Assembly: GCA_017527065.1 (NCBI GenBank)
Contig: JAFXQO010000057.1
Location: forward strand, 1-34,950
Direction of reading: 5' to 3'
Length of the DNA: 34,950 nt
DNA from: Clostridia bacterium
GTDB lineage: Bacteria > Bacillota > Clostridia > Christensenellales > Aristaeellaceae
In this document: positions 17,301 to 24,309 of the stretch, piece by piece
How the letters are laid out: the number at the start of each line of letters is the position of its first letter
Numbering within the stretch: position 1 is the stretch's first letter
The notes under the pieces: model-generated
Databases searched by the model: none
What the model saw: only the letters and a program-made list of their open reading frames with translations
What the model was told of the DNA's origin: nothing
Position numbers and translations under genes: made by a program

Positions 17301-18439
17301 GCGCCGTGGAAACCGCCGAACCTGCGGCCTACGCGGCGCTCTTGGCCCATTGGCAGATTGATTTCGCCGGGTCGCCCCGGGAGCGGCTGGCCGCGGCCCT
17401 GCGGCGGCTCTACGGGCTGTACCTGCCCGTGCCCCTGTGGGAGGGCGCGGTTCTGCCCGCGCGCACCAGCGCCTACCGGGAGGGCATGATCGACGGGCTG
17501 CTCGCCGCGGGGGAGGCGGTCTGGCGGCTGAGCGAGGACGGCGCGAAGCTGGCCTTCTTTCCCGCCGACCGGGTGGACTGGGACGCCGAGCCGCCGGCCC
17601 ATGATCCCTCCGACGAGGCCGCCCAAACCCGGGCGCTGCTGCTGCGCCGGGGGGCCAGCTTCACCTACGCCCTGGCCGCCGCGCTGCACGGCATCCCCGT
17701 GCGGGACGTTTTGAAGCGCATGGCCCTGGCGGGGGACGCGGTGTGCGACAGCCTCGCGCCGCTGAGAACCACGCCGGCCTCCTCCAGCGCGAAGCGGCGC
17801 GTGCGGGCCCGCCTGGCTCAGACCGACGGCGGCCGCTGGGAGCTCGCCCGGCCCATGCTGGGCGAGGACTTATCCGCCCGCCTCGACCGGGCCTTCGACC
17901 GCTGGGGCGTCGTCTGCCGGGAGACCGCCGCCGCCGAGGGCCTGACGTTTTCCGAGGCGCTGACGCTGCTGCGCCGCATGGAATACACCGGCGAAGCGCG
18001 GCGGGGCTACTTCGTGCGCACCCTGTCCGGCGCGCAGTTCGTGCGGGCGGCGGATTTTGACAGGATCAGCGAGCGCCTGCGCCGGCCGGAGGCGGACTGC
18101 GTGTGCCTGTGCGCCGCCGACCCGGCCCAGGCCTGGGGGCGCGTGCTGCCCCTGGACCGGAGCGGAGAGGAGGCATTCCTCTGCGTGCCCGGCACGGCCG
18201 TCGTTCTGGAGGCGGGCCGCGTGGCCCTCGTCGCCGAGCGGCAGGGCGCGGTCCTGCGCGCGCCCCAGGGCAGCGAGGCCGCGGTTCTGGCGCTGGCCGC
18301 CGCTTTCCGGGCAGGGAAGATCTATCCCCGCCTGCGCATCCTGACGGTGAAGGAGTATCCCGCCGCCCTCGCGCCCTGGCTGGAAAAGGCCGGCTTCATC
18401 CGGGAAATGCGCGATTATGTGCTCACGGCGGACAGATAG
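14348..18439 (+). CDS. lhr: Lhr-type large DEAD/DEAH helicase
   Basis: A 1363-aa superfamily 2 helicase of the Lhr group, which unwinds DNA and RNA-DNA hybrids and is linked to DNA repair. N-terminal helicase core: Q-motif region PTAVQRAGWPAI, Walker A APTGTGKT (45-52), DELH box in VIVDELHAI (about 156-164), LSATIRPL (about 194), LVFCEGRATAEKVA, ATSSMELGIDVGEIDLVIQVG and motif VI QRLGRAGHRPG (about 345-355). Then follow the Lhr winged-helix and beta-rich modules (YSRMLALASGGTIPDRGMYAV, DKFFLGAFAWRI) and a long C-terminal part (~850-1363). In E. coli Lhr (1538 aa) the C-terminal part was reported to be a uracil-DNA glycosylase; I cannot confirm that activity here. GGAGG lies seven bases before the ATG. 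Confidence 0.93.
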   Translation: MHADWRTYFHESTADWFEAAVGEPTAVQRAGWPAIAQGGPVLISAPTGTGKTLTAFLMLIDRLNALARAGKLEERVYAVYISPLKALGNDIRENLTRPIEGLGAPLRVAVRNGDTPSSERQKMLRHPPHILITTPESIYLLLTTANGQRMIGTADTVIVDELHAILNSKRGTHLLLSLARLDAISGRPAQRIGLSATIRPLALAADFLGGPDTAVVAPQIEKKTDVRVLAAAPGLDPLPEHSVWPEICRAVYEAAQAGRTVLVFCEGRATAEKVAAGVNALGGEGYARSHHGSVAKEQRLEAERALKAGRLKVLCATSSMELGIDVGEIDLVIQVGCPQRVASAVQRLGRAGHRPGAVSAMRFYPRMKQEMLLAAMTTEAMRRGAIEKLEPPTLCLDILAQHLVSMAAAGDYTVDEALALARTCAPYRGLSRETLEAVLRMLSGDGEHDDDRPVSPRVHYDRIHGTVAGGAYSRMLALASGGTIPDRGMYAVYLEDGVTRLGELEEEFVFEARLGDKFFLGAFAWRIVEITRDRVIVRAASGEGAQSPFWRGDGLGRGYETGALFGELLRGFEEAHHEGRLLRRLTELTGDRDAAETIASYLRQQIEAAGCLATDHTLVQEYFEDQSGEHQMMLHCPYGGRVNQGLAVLLRAAAAARTGGDVRVWYDDDGVLLHVTGDAVPPGLLESLDPDAARDVLRREAPGTAQFTISFRYNMDRALMMGVRSGGRVPLWVQRMRGAEALARASAHPDHPILAETARDVLERAIDAESLTRLLRDIRAGRVRLVERRGGSRPSPMTLSLRRQVEAEMMYDYAPTPEAARAVRLPAEDRPVIRPEEEHLAEAASGVKPPDSAEKLHEKLMIEGDLTAGETDAPFEWMSALLDAGRALYIEPGLWIAAEQETLYDAALREGDGEALRRVLRRCLRYRGAQEVASLSERYDLAGARIAAALEALVREGAVVREDGLFIHAEVYRRAQRLTLTARRRAVETAEPAAYAALLAHWQIDFAGSPRERLAAALRRLYGLYLPVPLWEGAVLPARTSAYREGMIDGLLAAGEAVWRLSEDGAKLAFFPADRVDWDAEPPAHDPSDEAAQTRALLLRRGASFTYALAAALHGIPVRDVLKRMALAGDAVCDSLAPLRTTPASSSAKRRVRARLAQTDGGRWELARPMLGEDLSARLDRAFDRWGVVCRETAAAEGLTFSEALTLLRRMEYTGEARRGYFVRTLSGAQFVRAADFDRISERLRRPEADCVCLCAADPAQAWGRVLPLDRSGEEAFLCVPGTAVVLEAGRVALVAERQGAVLRAPQGSEAAVLALAAAFRAGKIYPRLRILTVKEYPAALAPWLEKAGFIREMRDYVLTADR

Positions 18440-18451
18440 GGAGGCGCGGAA

Positions 18452-19282
18452 ATGCCGAGCATCATCGAAATATCCGATTTCAGCGATCCGGCGCTGGACG
18501 TCTACGCCCGGCTGACCCAGCCGCAGCTGCGGGCGAAGCAGTCGCCCGAAAGGGCGCTGTTCATCGCGGAGGGCGTGAAGGTCATTCTCTGCGCGCTGGA
18601 CGCGGGCTGCGAGCCGGTGTCGCTGCTGATGGCGCGGCGGCACATCGCGGGCAAGGCCGGGGGGCTTCTCGCGCGCTGCGGGGACGTTCCCGTCTACACC
18701 GCGGACGATCAGCTGCTCGCGCGGCTGACCGGCTACGAGCTCACCCGGGGCGTGCTCTGCGCGATGCGACGGCCCGCGCCGCGCCGGGCTGAGGACGTGT
18801 GCCAGGGGGCGCGGCGCGTGGTGGTGCTGGAGGACGTGTTGGACCCCACCAACGTGGGCGCGATCATCCGAAGCGCCGCGGCGCTGGGCATGGACGCCGC
18901 GCTCCTGACGCCCGGCTGCTGCGATCCGCTGGGCCGCCGCGCCGTGCGCGTGAGCATGGGCGCGGTGTTCCGGCTGCCCTGGGCGCGCCTGGGCGAAAAA
19001 AAGGCGGACTGGCCCGAAAAGGGCCTCGCCCGCCTGAAGGAAATGGGATTTATAACCTGCGCCATGGCGCTGGACGAAACCGCCCTGCCCATCGACGACC
19101 GGCGCATCGCCGCCGGGGAAAAGCTCGCCGTGATACTCGGCGCGGAGGGCGACGGCCTGGCCCCGGCCACCGTGGCCGCCTGTGATTACACCGCCATGAT
19201 CCCTATGCAGCGCGGAATTGATTCCCTGAACGTGGCCGCCGCCGGGGCCGTGGCCTTCTGGCAGCTGCGCGTCAGAAGGTGA
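18452..19282 (+). CDS. SpoU/TrmH-family RNA 2'-O-methyltransferase
   Basis: A SPOUT methyltransferase of 276 aa acting on rRNA or tRNA with S-adenosylmethionine. An N-terminal substrate-binding domain (RALFIAEGVKVI...ALDAGCEPVSLL) precedes the knotted catalytic domain with the three family motifs: LDPTNVGAIIRSAAALGMDA, VILGAEGDGL and IPMQRGIDSLNVAAAGAV. Whether the target is 23S rRNA (RlmB-like) or tRNA cannot be told. Start ATG 18452 follows GGGAGG; the gene begins 12 bases after lhr and is probably co-transcribed with it. Its last 11 bases overlap the convergent alpha-xylosidase gene. Confidence 0.93.
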   Translation: MPSIIEISDFSDPALDVYARLTQPQLRAKQSPERALFIAEGVKVILCALDAGCEPVSLLMARRHIAGKAGGLLARCGDVPVYTADDQLLARLTGYELTRGVLCAMRRPAPRRAEDVCQGARRVVVLEDVLDPTNVGAIIRSAAALGMDAALLTPGCCDPLGRRAVRVSMGAVFRLPWARLGEKKADWPEKGLARLKEMGFITCAMALDETALPIDDRRIAAGEKLAVILGAEGDGLAPATVAACDYTAMIPMQRGIDSLNVAAAGAVAFWQLRVRR

Positions 19283-21611
19283 TCTTCGCCTCGCCCGAGG
19301 CGGCGAAGGAGATGACCAGCCCGTCCTCCCGGGCCTCGAAGGGCGCGCCTTCCACGGACGCCGGGGCCTTGGCGCGCGTCAGCACAACCTGACAGGGCTT
19401 GTTGCCCTCGAAGGCGACCGTGCAGCCCGCCTTGTCCCCTGTCAATTTGACAGAGCAGGCCGGGCGGCAGTCCATGCCGATGACCTCGGCCCCGCCCCCG
19501 AACACGCCGTCCTTCGCGTAGGCGAAGAAGGTCACGCCGTCGGCGTAGTCGTACTCCGGGCCGTCGTCCTTCGCGCCCACGGGGATCACGCTGCCCGGCC
19601 GGGCAAACAGCGGCACGCTCAGGTAGGGGCAATGCTCCCGGTACCAGCGCCCGCCCTCCCGGGTCTCGCCGGTGAGGACATGGGTCCAGCGGCCCTCTGG
19701 CAGGTAGTATTCCGCGCGGCTCTCGTCGTTTAAAACCGGCGCGACCAGCAGGCTTTCGCCGAACATGTACTGGGTGGCCAGGTAGTCGCAGTTGCGGTCC
19801 TGGGGGAACTCGAGGGCCATGGCGCGCATGACCGGCACGCCGGTCTCGTGGGCCTCCCAGGCGGCGCGGTAGAGGTAGGGCATCAGCCGCATCTTGAGGC
19901 GGGTGAAGAAGCGCGCCACGTCCACGGCCTCCTCGTCGTAGCTCCAGGGCACGCGCACGGAGGAGGAGCCGTGCAGCCGGGAATGGCTGGAGAGCAGGCC
20001 GAAGGCCAGCCAGCGCTTGTAGATGTCCGCGGTGGAGCGCTGCTCGAAGCCGCCGATGTCGTGGCTCCAGAAGCCGAAGCCAGACAGGGTGAGCGACAGG
20101 CCGCCGCGCAGCGTCTGCTCCATGGCTTCGTAACTGCTCCAGCAGTCGCCGCCCCAGTGCACGGGGAATTGCTGGCCGCCGGCCGTGGCCGAGCGCGCGA
20201 ACAGGAACGCCTGGTCCGCGCCTTTCTTTTCGGCGAGGACGTCGCGCACCGTCTTATTGTAGAGCTGGGTATAGTAGTTGTGCATCTTCTCCGGGTCGCT
20301 GCCGTCGAAGTAGACCGCGTCCGTGGGGATGCGCTCGCCGAAGTCGGTCTTGAAGCAGTCCGCGCCCAGGTCGATGAGGCGGCTGAGCTTTCCGGCGTAC
20401 CAGGCGCGCGCGGCGGGATTGGTGAAGTCCACGATGGCCAGGCCCGGCTGCCACATATCCCACTGCCAGACGCTCCCGTCCTTCCTTTTAAGGAAGTAGC
20501 CCGCCTTCGCGCCCTCCTCGAACAGGGGTGATTCCTGGCCCACGTAGGGGTTGATCCACAGGCAGATGCGCAGGCCCCTGTCCTTGAGCCGCTTCAGCAT
20601 GCCGGCGGGATCGGGGAACATGGCGGGGTCGAAGGTGAAATCGCACCAGCGGAAGGCGCGCATCCAGAAGCAGTCGAAGTGGAACACGCTCAGGGGAATG
20701 CCGCGCCGCGCCATGCCGTCCACGAAGGCGGAGACGGTCTTCTCGTCGTAGTCGGTGGTGAACGAGGTCGACAGCCACAGGCCGAAGGTCCAGGGGGCGG
20801 GCATGGCCGGCCGGCCGGTGAGGGCGGTGTAGCGGGAGAGGACGTCCTTGGGGGACGGCCCGTCGATGAGGAAGAAGTCCAGTGACTCGCCCTTCACCGA
20901 GAAGCCCGCCTTGCTCACGAATTCGCTGCCGATCTCGAAGGACACCCGCTCCGGGTGATTCACGAACACGCCGTAGCCGCGGCTGGAGAGGTAGAAGGGG
21001 ATGTTCTTGTAGGCGATGTCGGTGGAGGTGCCGCCGTCTTCGTTCCACATGTCGACGGACTGGCCGTTGCGCACGAAGGGGCCGAACCGCTCGCCCAGGC
21101 CGTAGACGCGCTCGTTTACGGAGAGCTCCAGCTGGGCGCGCATATGGGCGTCCTCGGAGGAGGGGTCGTAATAGAGCCCGTTCCAGGCCGTCTTGACGTA
21201 GCTCAGGCCCTTGTTTTCCAGCGCCGTGAGGCGGCGGCCCCCGTGGGTGAAGACCATGCGGGCGCTGTCCAGGTCGATCTCGACCGCCAAATCGCCGCTC
21301 TTGGCGATGATTTTTCCCTCCCGCGCCTCGGCCCGCAGGCAGCCGGCCACAGGGTCGGCCAGCCCGAAAGCGGGGCCGCGGCTGAGCGCGCCGGCGTAGT
21401 GCCAGGTTTTCACGCGGAGCACGCCGGGCGCGGGTGAGGCGATCTCCACAGTGAGCACGACGCCGCCCAGCGTCGCGCCGCGGTTGGTTACGCGCCCCGT
21501 GGGGCAGGTGAGGCGGACGCGGTCCGCTTCGATGGCGTATTCGTAGACCTGCGCGGGGGAAAAGATCGCCGTGCTTTCGGCGTCCACCCAGCAGCCGTTG
21601 CTGAATTTCAT
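19272..21611 (-). CDS. yicI: Alpha-xylosidase, glycoside hydrolase family 31 (YicI-like)
   Basis: Releases alpha-linked xylose from xyloglucan oligosaccharides such as isoprimeverose; no signal peptide, so cytoplasmic. The 779-aa length matches E. coli YicI (772). Nucleophile Asp423 sits in KTDFGERIPTDAVYFDGSDP and acid/base Asp489 in FPVHWGGDCWSSYEA, with the same 66-residue spacing as Asp416/Asp482 of YicI. Other marks: NHPERVSFEIGSE, FGLWLSTSFTTDYDE, FHFDCFWM and ICLWINPYVGQ. Start ATG 21611 with GGGAGG eight bases upstream; N-terminus MKFSNGCW is typical. It has its own promoter and stands alone. The sugar ABC transporter at 27.9-31.1 kb could supply substrate, but nothing links them directly. 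Its 3' end overlaps the trmH-like gene on the other strand. Confidence 0.96.
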   Translation of the reverse strand: MKFSNGCWVDAESTAIFSPAQVYEYAIEADRVRLTCPTGRVTNRGATLGGVVLTVEIASPAPGVLRVKTWHYAGALSRGPAFGLADPVAGCLRAEAREGKIIAKSGDLAVEIDLDSARMVFTHGGRRLTALENKGLSYVKTAWNGLYYDPSSEDAHMRAQLELSVNERVYGLGERFGPFVRNGQSVDMWNEDGGTSTDIAYKNIPFYLSSRGYGVFVNHPERVSFEIGSEFVSKAGFSVKGESLDFFLIDGPSPKDVLSRYTALTGRPAMPAPWTFGLWLSTSFTTDYDEKTVSAFVDGMARRGIPLSVFHFDCFWMRAFRWCDFTFDPAMFPDPAGMLKRLKDRGLRICLWINPYVGQESPLFEEGAKAGYFLKRKDGSVWQWDMWQPGLAIVDFTNPAARAWYAGKLSRLIDLGADCFKTDFGERIPTDAVYFDGSDPEKMHNYYTQLYNKTVRDVLAEKKGADQAFLFARSATAGGQQFPVHWGGDCWSSYEAMEQTLRGGLSLTLSGFGFWSHDIGGFEQRSTADIYKRWLAFGLLSSHSRLHGSSSVRVPWSYDEEAVDVARFFTRLKMRLMPYLYRAAWEAHETGVPVMRAMALEFPQDRNCDYLATQYMFGESLLVAPVLNDESRAEYYLPEGRWTHVLTGETREGGRWYREHCPYLSVPLFARPGSVIPVGAKDDGPEYDYADGVTFFAYAKDGVFGGGAEVIGMDCRPACSVKLTGDKAGCTVAFEGNKPCQVVLTRAKAPASVEGAPFEAREDGLVISFAASGEAKITF

Positions 21612-21643
21612 GCTCGCAGCCTCCCGTCGTTTTGATTGAATCC

Positions 21644-21672
21644 AGTATACATCAAGCCGGCGCAAATGGCAA
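21644..21672 (-). promoter_or_regulatory. Promoter of the alpha-xylosidase gene
   Basis: On the minus strand TTGCCA (21672-21667), 17-base spacer, TATACT (21649-21644), about 33 bases before the start. No clear operator seen. Confidence 0.75.
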
Positions 21673-21736
21673 CCGCCCGGCCGGGCCGATATTTCATCTT
21701 TCACATAATTGAATTGCAGAATAAACCATTTATTCA

Positions 21737-21765
21737 TTGACAAAGAAAATAAAAAGAAGTACAAT
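21737..21765 (+). promoter_or_regulatory. Promoter of the polysaccharide dehydratase gene
   Basis: TTGACA (21737-21742), 17-base A-rich spacer, TACAAT (21760-21765). The 70-base leader holds a GC-rich palindrome, CCGCCCGGGCGG (21805-21816), which could be an operator or hairpin. Confidence 0.85.
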
Positions 21766-21844
21766 GCTTTTGTAACAATAAACAAGACTGCCCTTATGCG
21801 CCGTCCGCCCGGGCGGCTGAATATACAATGAGGAATTGATCGCA

Positions 21845-23836
21845 ATGCTTGCTGAGAACAAGAACAACGGGATCGTCAGCCGGATCGGAAAGTGGCGCGT
21901 TTTTGCGGCATTGATGATGCTGTACGACGCGGCCGCCATCTGCGTGTCGTATTTCCTCGCGCTGATGCTGCGCTTCGACATGACCTTTTCCAAGATCCCG
22001 GTGAATCATCTGCGGCCCCTGACGCACTTCCTGCCCATCTACTGCGTGCTGTGCGTGGCGGTGTTCTCGGCGTTCAGGCTGTACCGCAGCATCTGGAAGT
22101 TCGCCAGTTATTCGGAGCTTCTGCGCCTGATCGCCGCCACGGCCATCACCTACGTGATCCACATCGTGGGCATGACCATCACCATCAAGGCGCTGGGCAT
22201 CACCAGCCGCATGTCCTACCTCTATTATGCGCTGGGATACATGCTGCAGTTCTGCCTCACGCTGGCGATCCGCTTCATATTCCGCTTCCTGATGCTGCTC
22301 AAGGACAAGGCGCGCCACCAGCAGAGCTATCACCGCGTGATGCTCATCGGCGCGGGCGCGGCGGGCCAGGCGATCCTGCGCGACATAAACCACTCGGGCG
22401 AGACCGAAGACCAGGTGGTGTGCCTGATCGACGACGACGCGAACAAGTGGGGCCGCCTGATCGACGGCGTGCCGGTCGTGGGCGGGCGCGACGAGATCCT
22501 CTCGGCGGTGGAGCAATACAAGGTTGAGAAGATTTTCTTCGCCATTCCCACGGCCACGGGCGAACAGCGGCGCGACATACTGAACATCTGCCAGGAGACC
22601 GACTGCGAGCTCCGGCAGCTTCCGGGCATCTACCAGCTGGTGAAGGGCGACGTGACCGTGAGCCAGATGAAGAAGGTGGAGGTGGAGGATCTGCTGGGCC
22701 GGGAGCCCATCCGCACCGATATGGAGGGCGTTTACAGATTCATCAGCGGCAAGACCGTTCTGGTGACGGGCGGCGGCGGCAGCATCGGCTCCGAGCTGTG
22801 CCGCCAGATCGCCGGGCACAGCCCGAAGCAGCTCATCATCCTCGACATATACGAAAACAACGCCTACAGCATCCAGCTCGAGCTGAAGGAGAAGTATCCC
22901 GACCTGAACCTGGTGACGCTGATCGGCTCCGTGCGCGACAGCCGCAGGATGTTCCAGGTATTCGAGGAGTACCGCCCGCAGGTGGTGTATCACGCGGCGG
23001 CCCACAAGCACGTGCCCCTGATGGAGGACAGCCCCTGCGAGAGCATCAAGAACAACGCCGTCGGCACCTACAAGACGGCCTACGCCGCCATGGTGCACGG
23101 CTGCGAGCGCTTCGTGCTGATCTCCACCGACAAGGCCGTGAACCCCACCAACATCATGGGCGCTTCCAAGCGGCTGTGCGAGATGGTGATCCAGTCCTTC
23201 GACAGGAAAATCAAGGAGGGCAAGGCCAACGAGCTGCCCCAGCTGTTCACCCACGACGGCGTGGAGCTGACCGGCGACGGCGCGAGCCGCGCCTTCCAGG
23301 ACATCAAAACGGAATTCGTGGCGGTGCGCTTCGGCAACGTGCTGGGCAGCAACGGCTCGGTCATTCCGGTTTTCAAAAGGCAGATCGAGAAGGGCGGCCC
23401 GGTGACGGTGACCCATCCGGACATCATCCGCTACTTCATGACCATCCCCGAAGCCGTCAGCCTGGTGATGCAGGCGGGCACCTACGCCCACGGCGGCGAA
23501 ATCTTCGTGCTGGACATGGGCAGCCCCATGAAGATCGACACCCTCGCCCGCAACCTCATCCGCCTGAGCGGCTTCAAGCCGGACGTGGACATCAAGATCG
23601 AATACACCGGCCTGCGCCCCGGCGAGAAGCTCTACGAGGAAAAGCTGATGGCCGAGGAGGGCCTGAAAAAGACCGAAAACAGCCTGATCCACATCGGCCA
23701 GCCCATCCCCTTCGACACGGACGAGTTCCTGGCCCAGCTTGTCGACCTGATGCTGGCCGCCTACGACAACAAGCCCGACATCCGCGAGCGCGTCGCCCGC
23801 ATCGTGCGCACATACAAGATAAAGAGCGCGGCGTGA
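21845..23836 (+). CDS. Membrane-bound UDP-sugar 4,6-dehydratase (WbpM/PglF/CapD/EpsC type)
   Basis: Converts UDP-GlcNAc to its 4-keto-6-deoxy form, an early step to amino-deoxy sugars of capsule, exopolysaccharide or glycoprotein glycans. 663 aa: four N-terminal membrane helices (about 20-145), a CoA-binding-like Rossmann region (VMLIGAGAAGQAILRDI), then the SDR catalytic domain with VLVTGGGGSIGSELCRQI (about 303-320), AAAHKHVPLMEDSP, STDKAVNPTNIMGASKR and LRPGEKLYEE. The catalytic YxxxK is replaced by Met438-x3-Lys442, as is normal for this family. The ATG at 21845 is better spaced from AGGA than a TTG at 21836. No other glycan genes lie beside it. Confidence 0.94.
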   Translation: MLAENKNNGIVSRIGKWRVFAALMMLYDAAAICVSYFLALMLRFDMTFSKIPVNHLRPLTHFLPIYCVLCVAVFSAFRLYRSIWKFASYSELLRLIAATAITYVIHIVGMTITIKALGITSRMSYLYYALGYMLQFCLTLAIRFIFRFLMLLKDKARHQQSYHRVMLIGAGAAGQAILRDINHSGETEDQVVCLIDDDANKWGRLIDGVPVVGGRDEILSAVEQYKVEKIFFAIPTATGEQRRDILNICQETDCELRQLPGIYQLVKGDVTVSQMKKVEVEDLLGREPIRTDMEGVYRFISGKTVLVTGGGGSIGSELCRQIAGHSPKQLIILDIYENNAYSIQLELKEKYPDLNLVTLIGSVRDSRRMFQVFEEYRPQVVYHAAAHKHVPLMEDSPCESIKNNAVGTYKTAYAAMVHGCERFVLISTDKAVNPTNIMGASKRLCEMVIQSFDRKIKEGKANELPQLFTHDGVELTGDGASRAFQDIKTEFVAVRFGNVLGSNGSVIPVFKRQIEKGGPVTVTHPDIIRYFMTIPEAVSLVMQAGTYAHGGEIFVLDMGSPMKIDTLARNLIRLSGFKPDVDIKIEYTGLRPGEKLYEEKLMAEEGLKKTENSLIHIGQPIPFDTDEFLAQLVDLMLAAYDNKPDIRERVARIVRTYKIKSAA

Positions 23837-23870
23837 GGCCGCGGCTCGAACGGAAAAAACACGCGTCGCA

Positions 23871-23974
23871 AAGAGAACAGCCGCCACTCTGGCAAGTGAC
23901 GGCTGTTCTTGTGATGCGTAATCACAAGAGTTAGTTGGAACCGAAGGAGCAACCGCGTGCGTGGTTCGCCCTTC
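23871..23974 (-). ncRNA. Candidate structured small RNA (possible orphan type I antitoxin)
   Basis: Downstream of a perfect minus-strand promoter, the predicted transcript folds into three consecutive hairpins and then stops. They are (plus-strand coordinates) CGAAGG 23942-23947 with CCTTCG 23970-23975; CTTGTGAT 23908-23915 with ATCACAAG 23921-23928; and AGAACAGCCG 23874-23883 with CGGCTGTTCT 23900-23909, the last followed on the minus strand by CTCTTTGCG as a plausible terminator. The only reading frame inside is 15 codons without a Shine-Dalgarno. From memory, the layout resembles the antitoxin RNA side of type I holin-like (TxpA/Hol_Tox) loci in Bacillota, but no toxin frame is present on the opposite strand, where the dehydratase gene ends at 23836. 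The last hairpin could also terminate that gene. Confidence 0.5.
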
Positions 23975-23980
23975 GCATAT

Positions 23981-24009
23981 ATTATACGGCTTCGTGGCGC
24001 GGCTGTCAA
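23981..24009 (-). promoter_or_regulatory. Perfect consensus promoter of the small RNA
   Basis: On the minus strand TTGACA (24009-24004), 17-base spacer, TATAAT (23986-23981). It points leftwards into about 145 bases that hold no gene before the dehydratase 3' end. Confidence 0.8.
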
Positions 24010-24066
24010 GATGTTTATGATCCGGCCTTAACGTAATCTTAATCCCATTTTTCTCCAGAAGACCCC

Positions 24067-24095
24067 TAGACACTGGAAACGCGCTATGCTATAAT
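24067..24095 (+). promoter_or_regulatory. Promoter of the pilin-like surface protein gene
   Basis: TAGACA (24067-24072), 17-base spacer, TATAAT (24090-24095), leaving a leader of about 205 bases. It diverges from the small-RNA promoter 57 bases away. Confidence 0.75.
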
Positions 24096-24101
24096 ACTGT
24101 T

Positions 24102-24309
24102 GTTTAAGTGGGCGCTTCTGGAGATAGGATTGTGCGTTCGCCGCGCCTCCCCGCGGGGCTGGAGCGACGGTTGTTAAGGAAGAGAGAGATTTTGAAGCGA
24201 CCGGACGCGCTGCCTGCAAGCGGCGCTTGGCAGGGCAGTGCGCGCACGACCGACCGGGGCTGAGGCCCAAGGAATTGCAATTCCAAGCAGAAAGGTGAGG
24301 GAAGGAAGA
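24102..24309 (+). promoter_or_regulatory. Long structured 5' leader of the surface protein mRNA
   Basis: About 205 untranslated bases precede the ATG. They hold a long hairpin (CGCGC 24206-24210 with GCGCG 24240-24244; inner TGCC/GGCA and CAAGC/GCTTG) and a perfect 14-base palindrome, GGAATTGCAATTCC (24271-24284), 25 bases before the start codon and just before the Shine-Dalgarno (GGAAGGA). I do not recognise a known riboswitch; the consensus of the cyclic-di-GMP classes was looked for by eye and not seen. Confidence 0.45.

Noticed and set aside
23837-23934. Plus-strand toxin peptide partner for the small RNA
   Set aside because: The plus-strand frames between the dehydratase stop and the hairpins lack a start, a ribosome binding site and a hydrophobic segment.
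24102-24309. Cyclic-di-GMP riboswitch before the surface protein
   Set aside because: Attractive by context, but I could not find the conserved core of either known class by eye; kept only as an uncharacterised structured leader.
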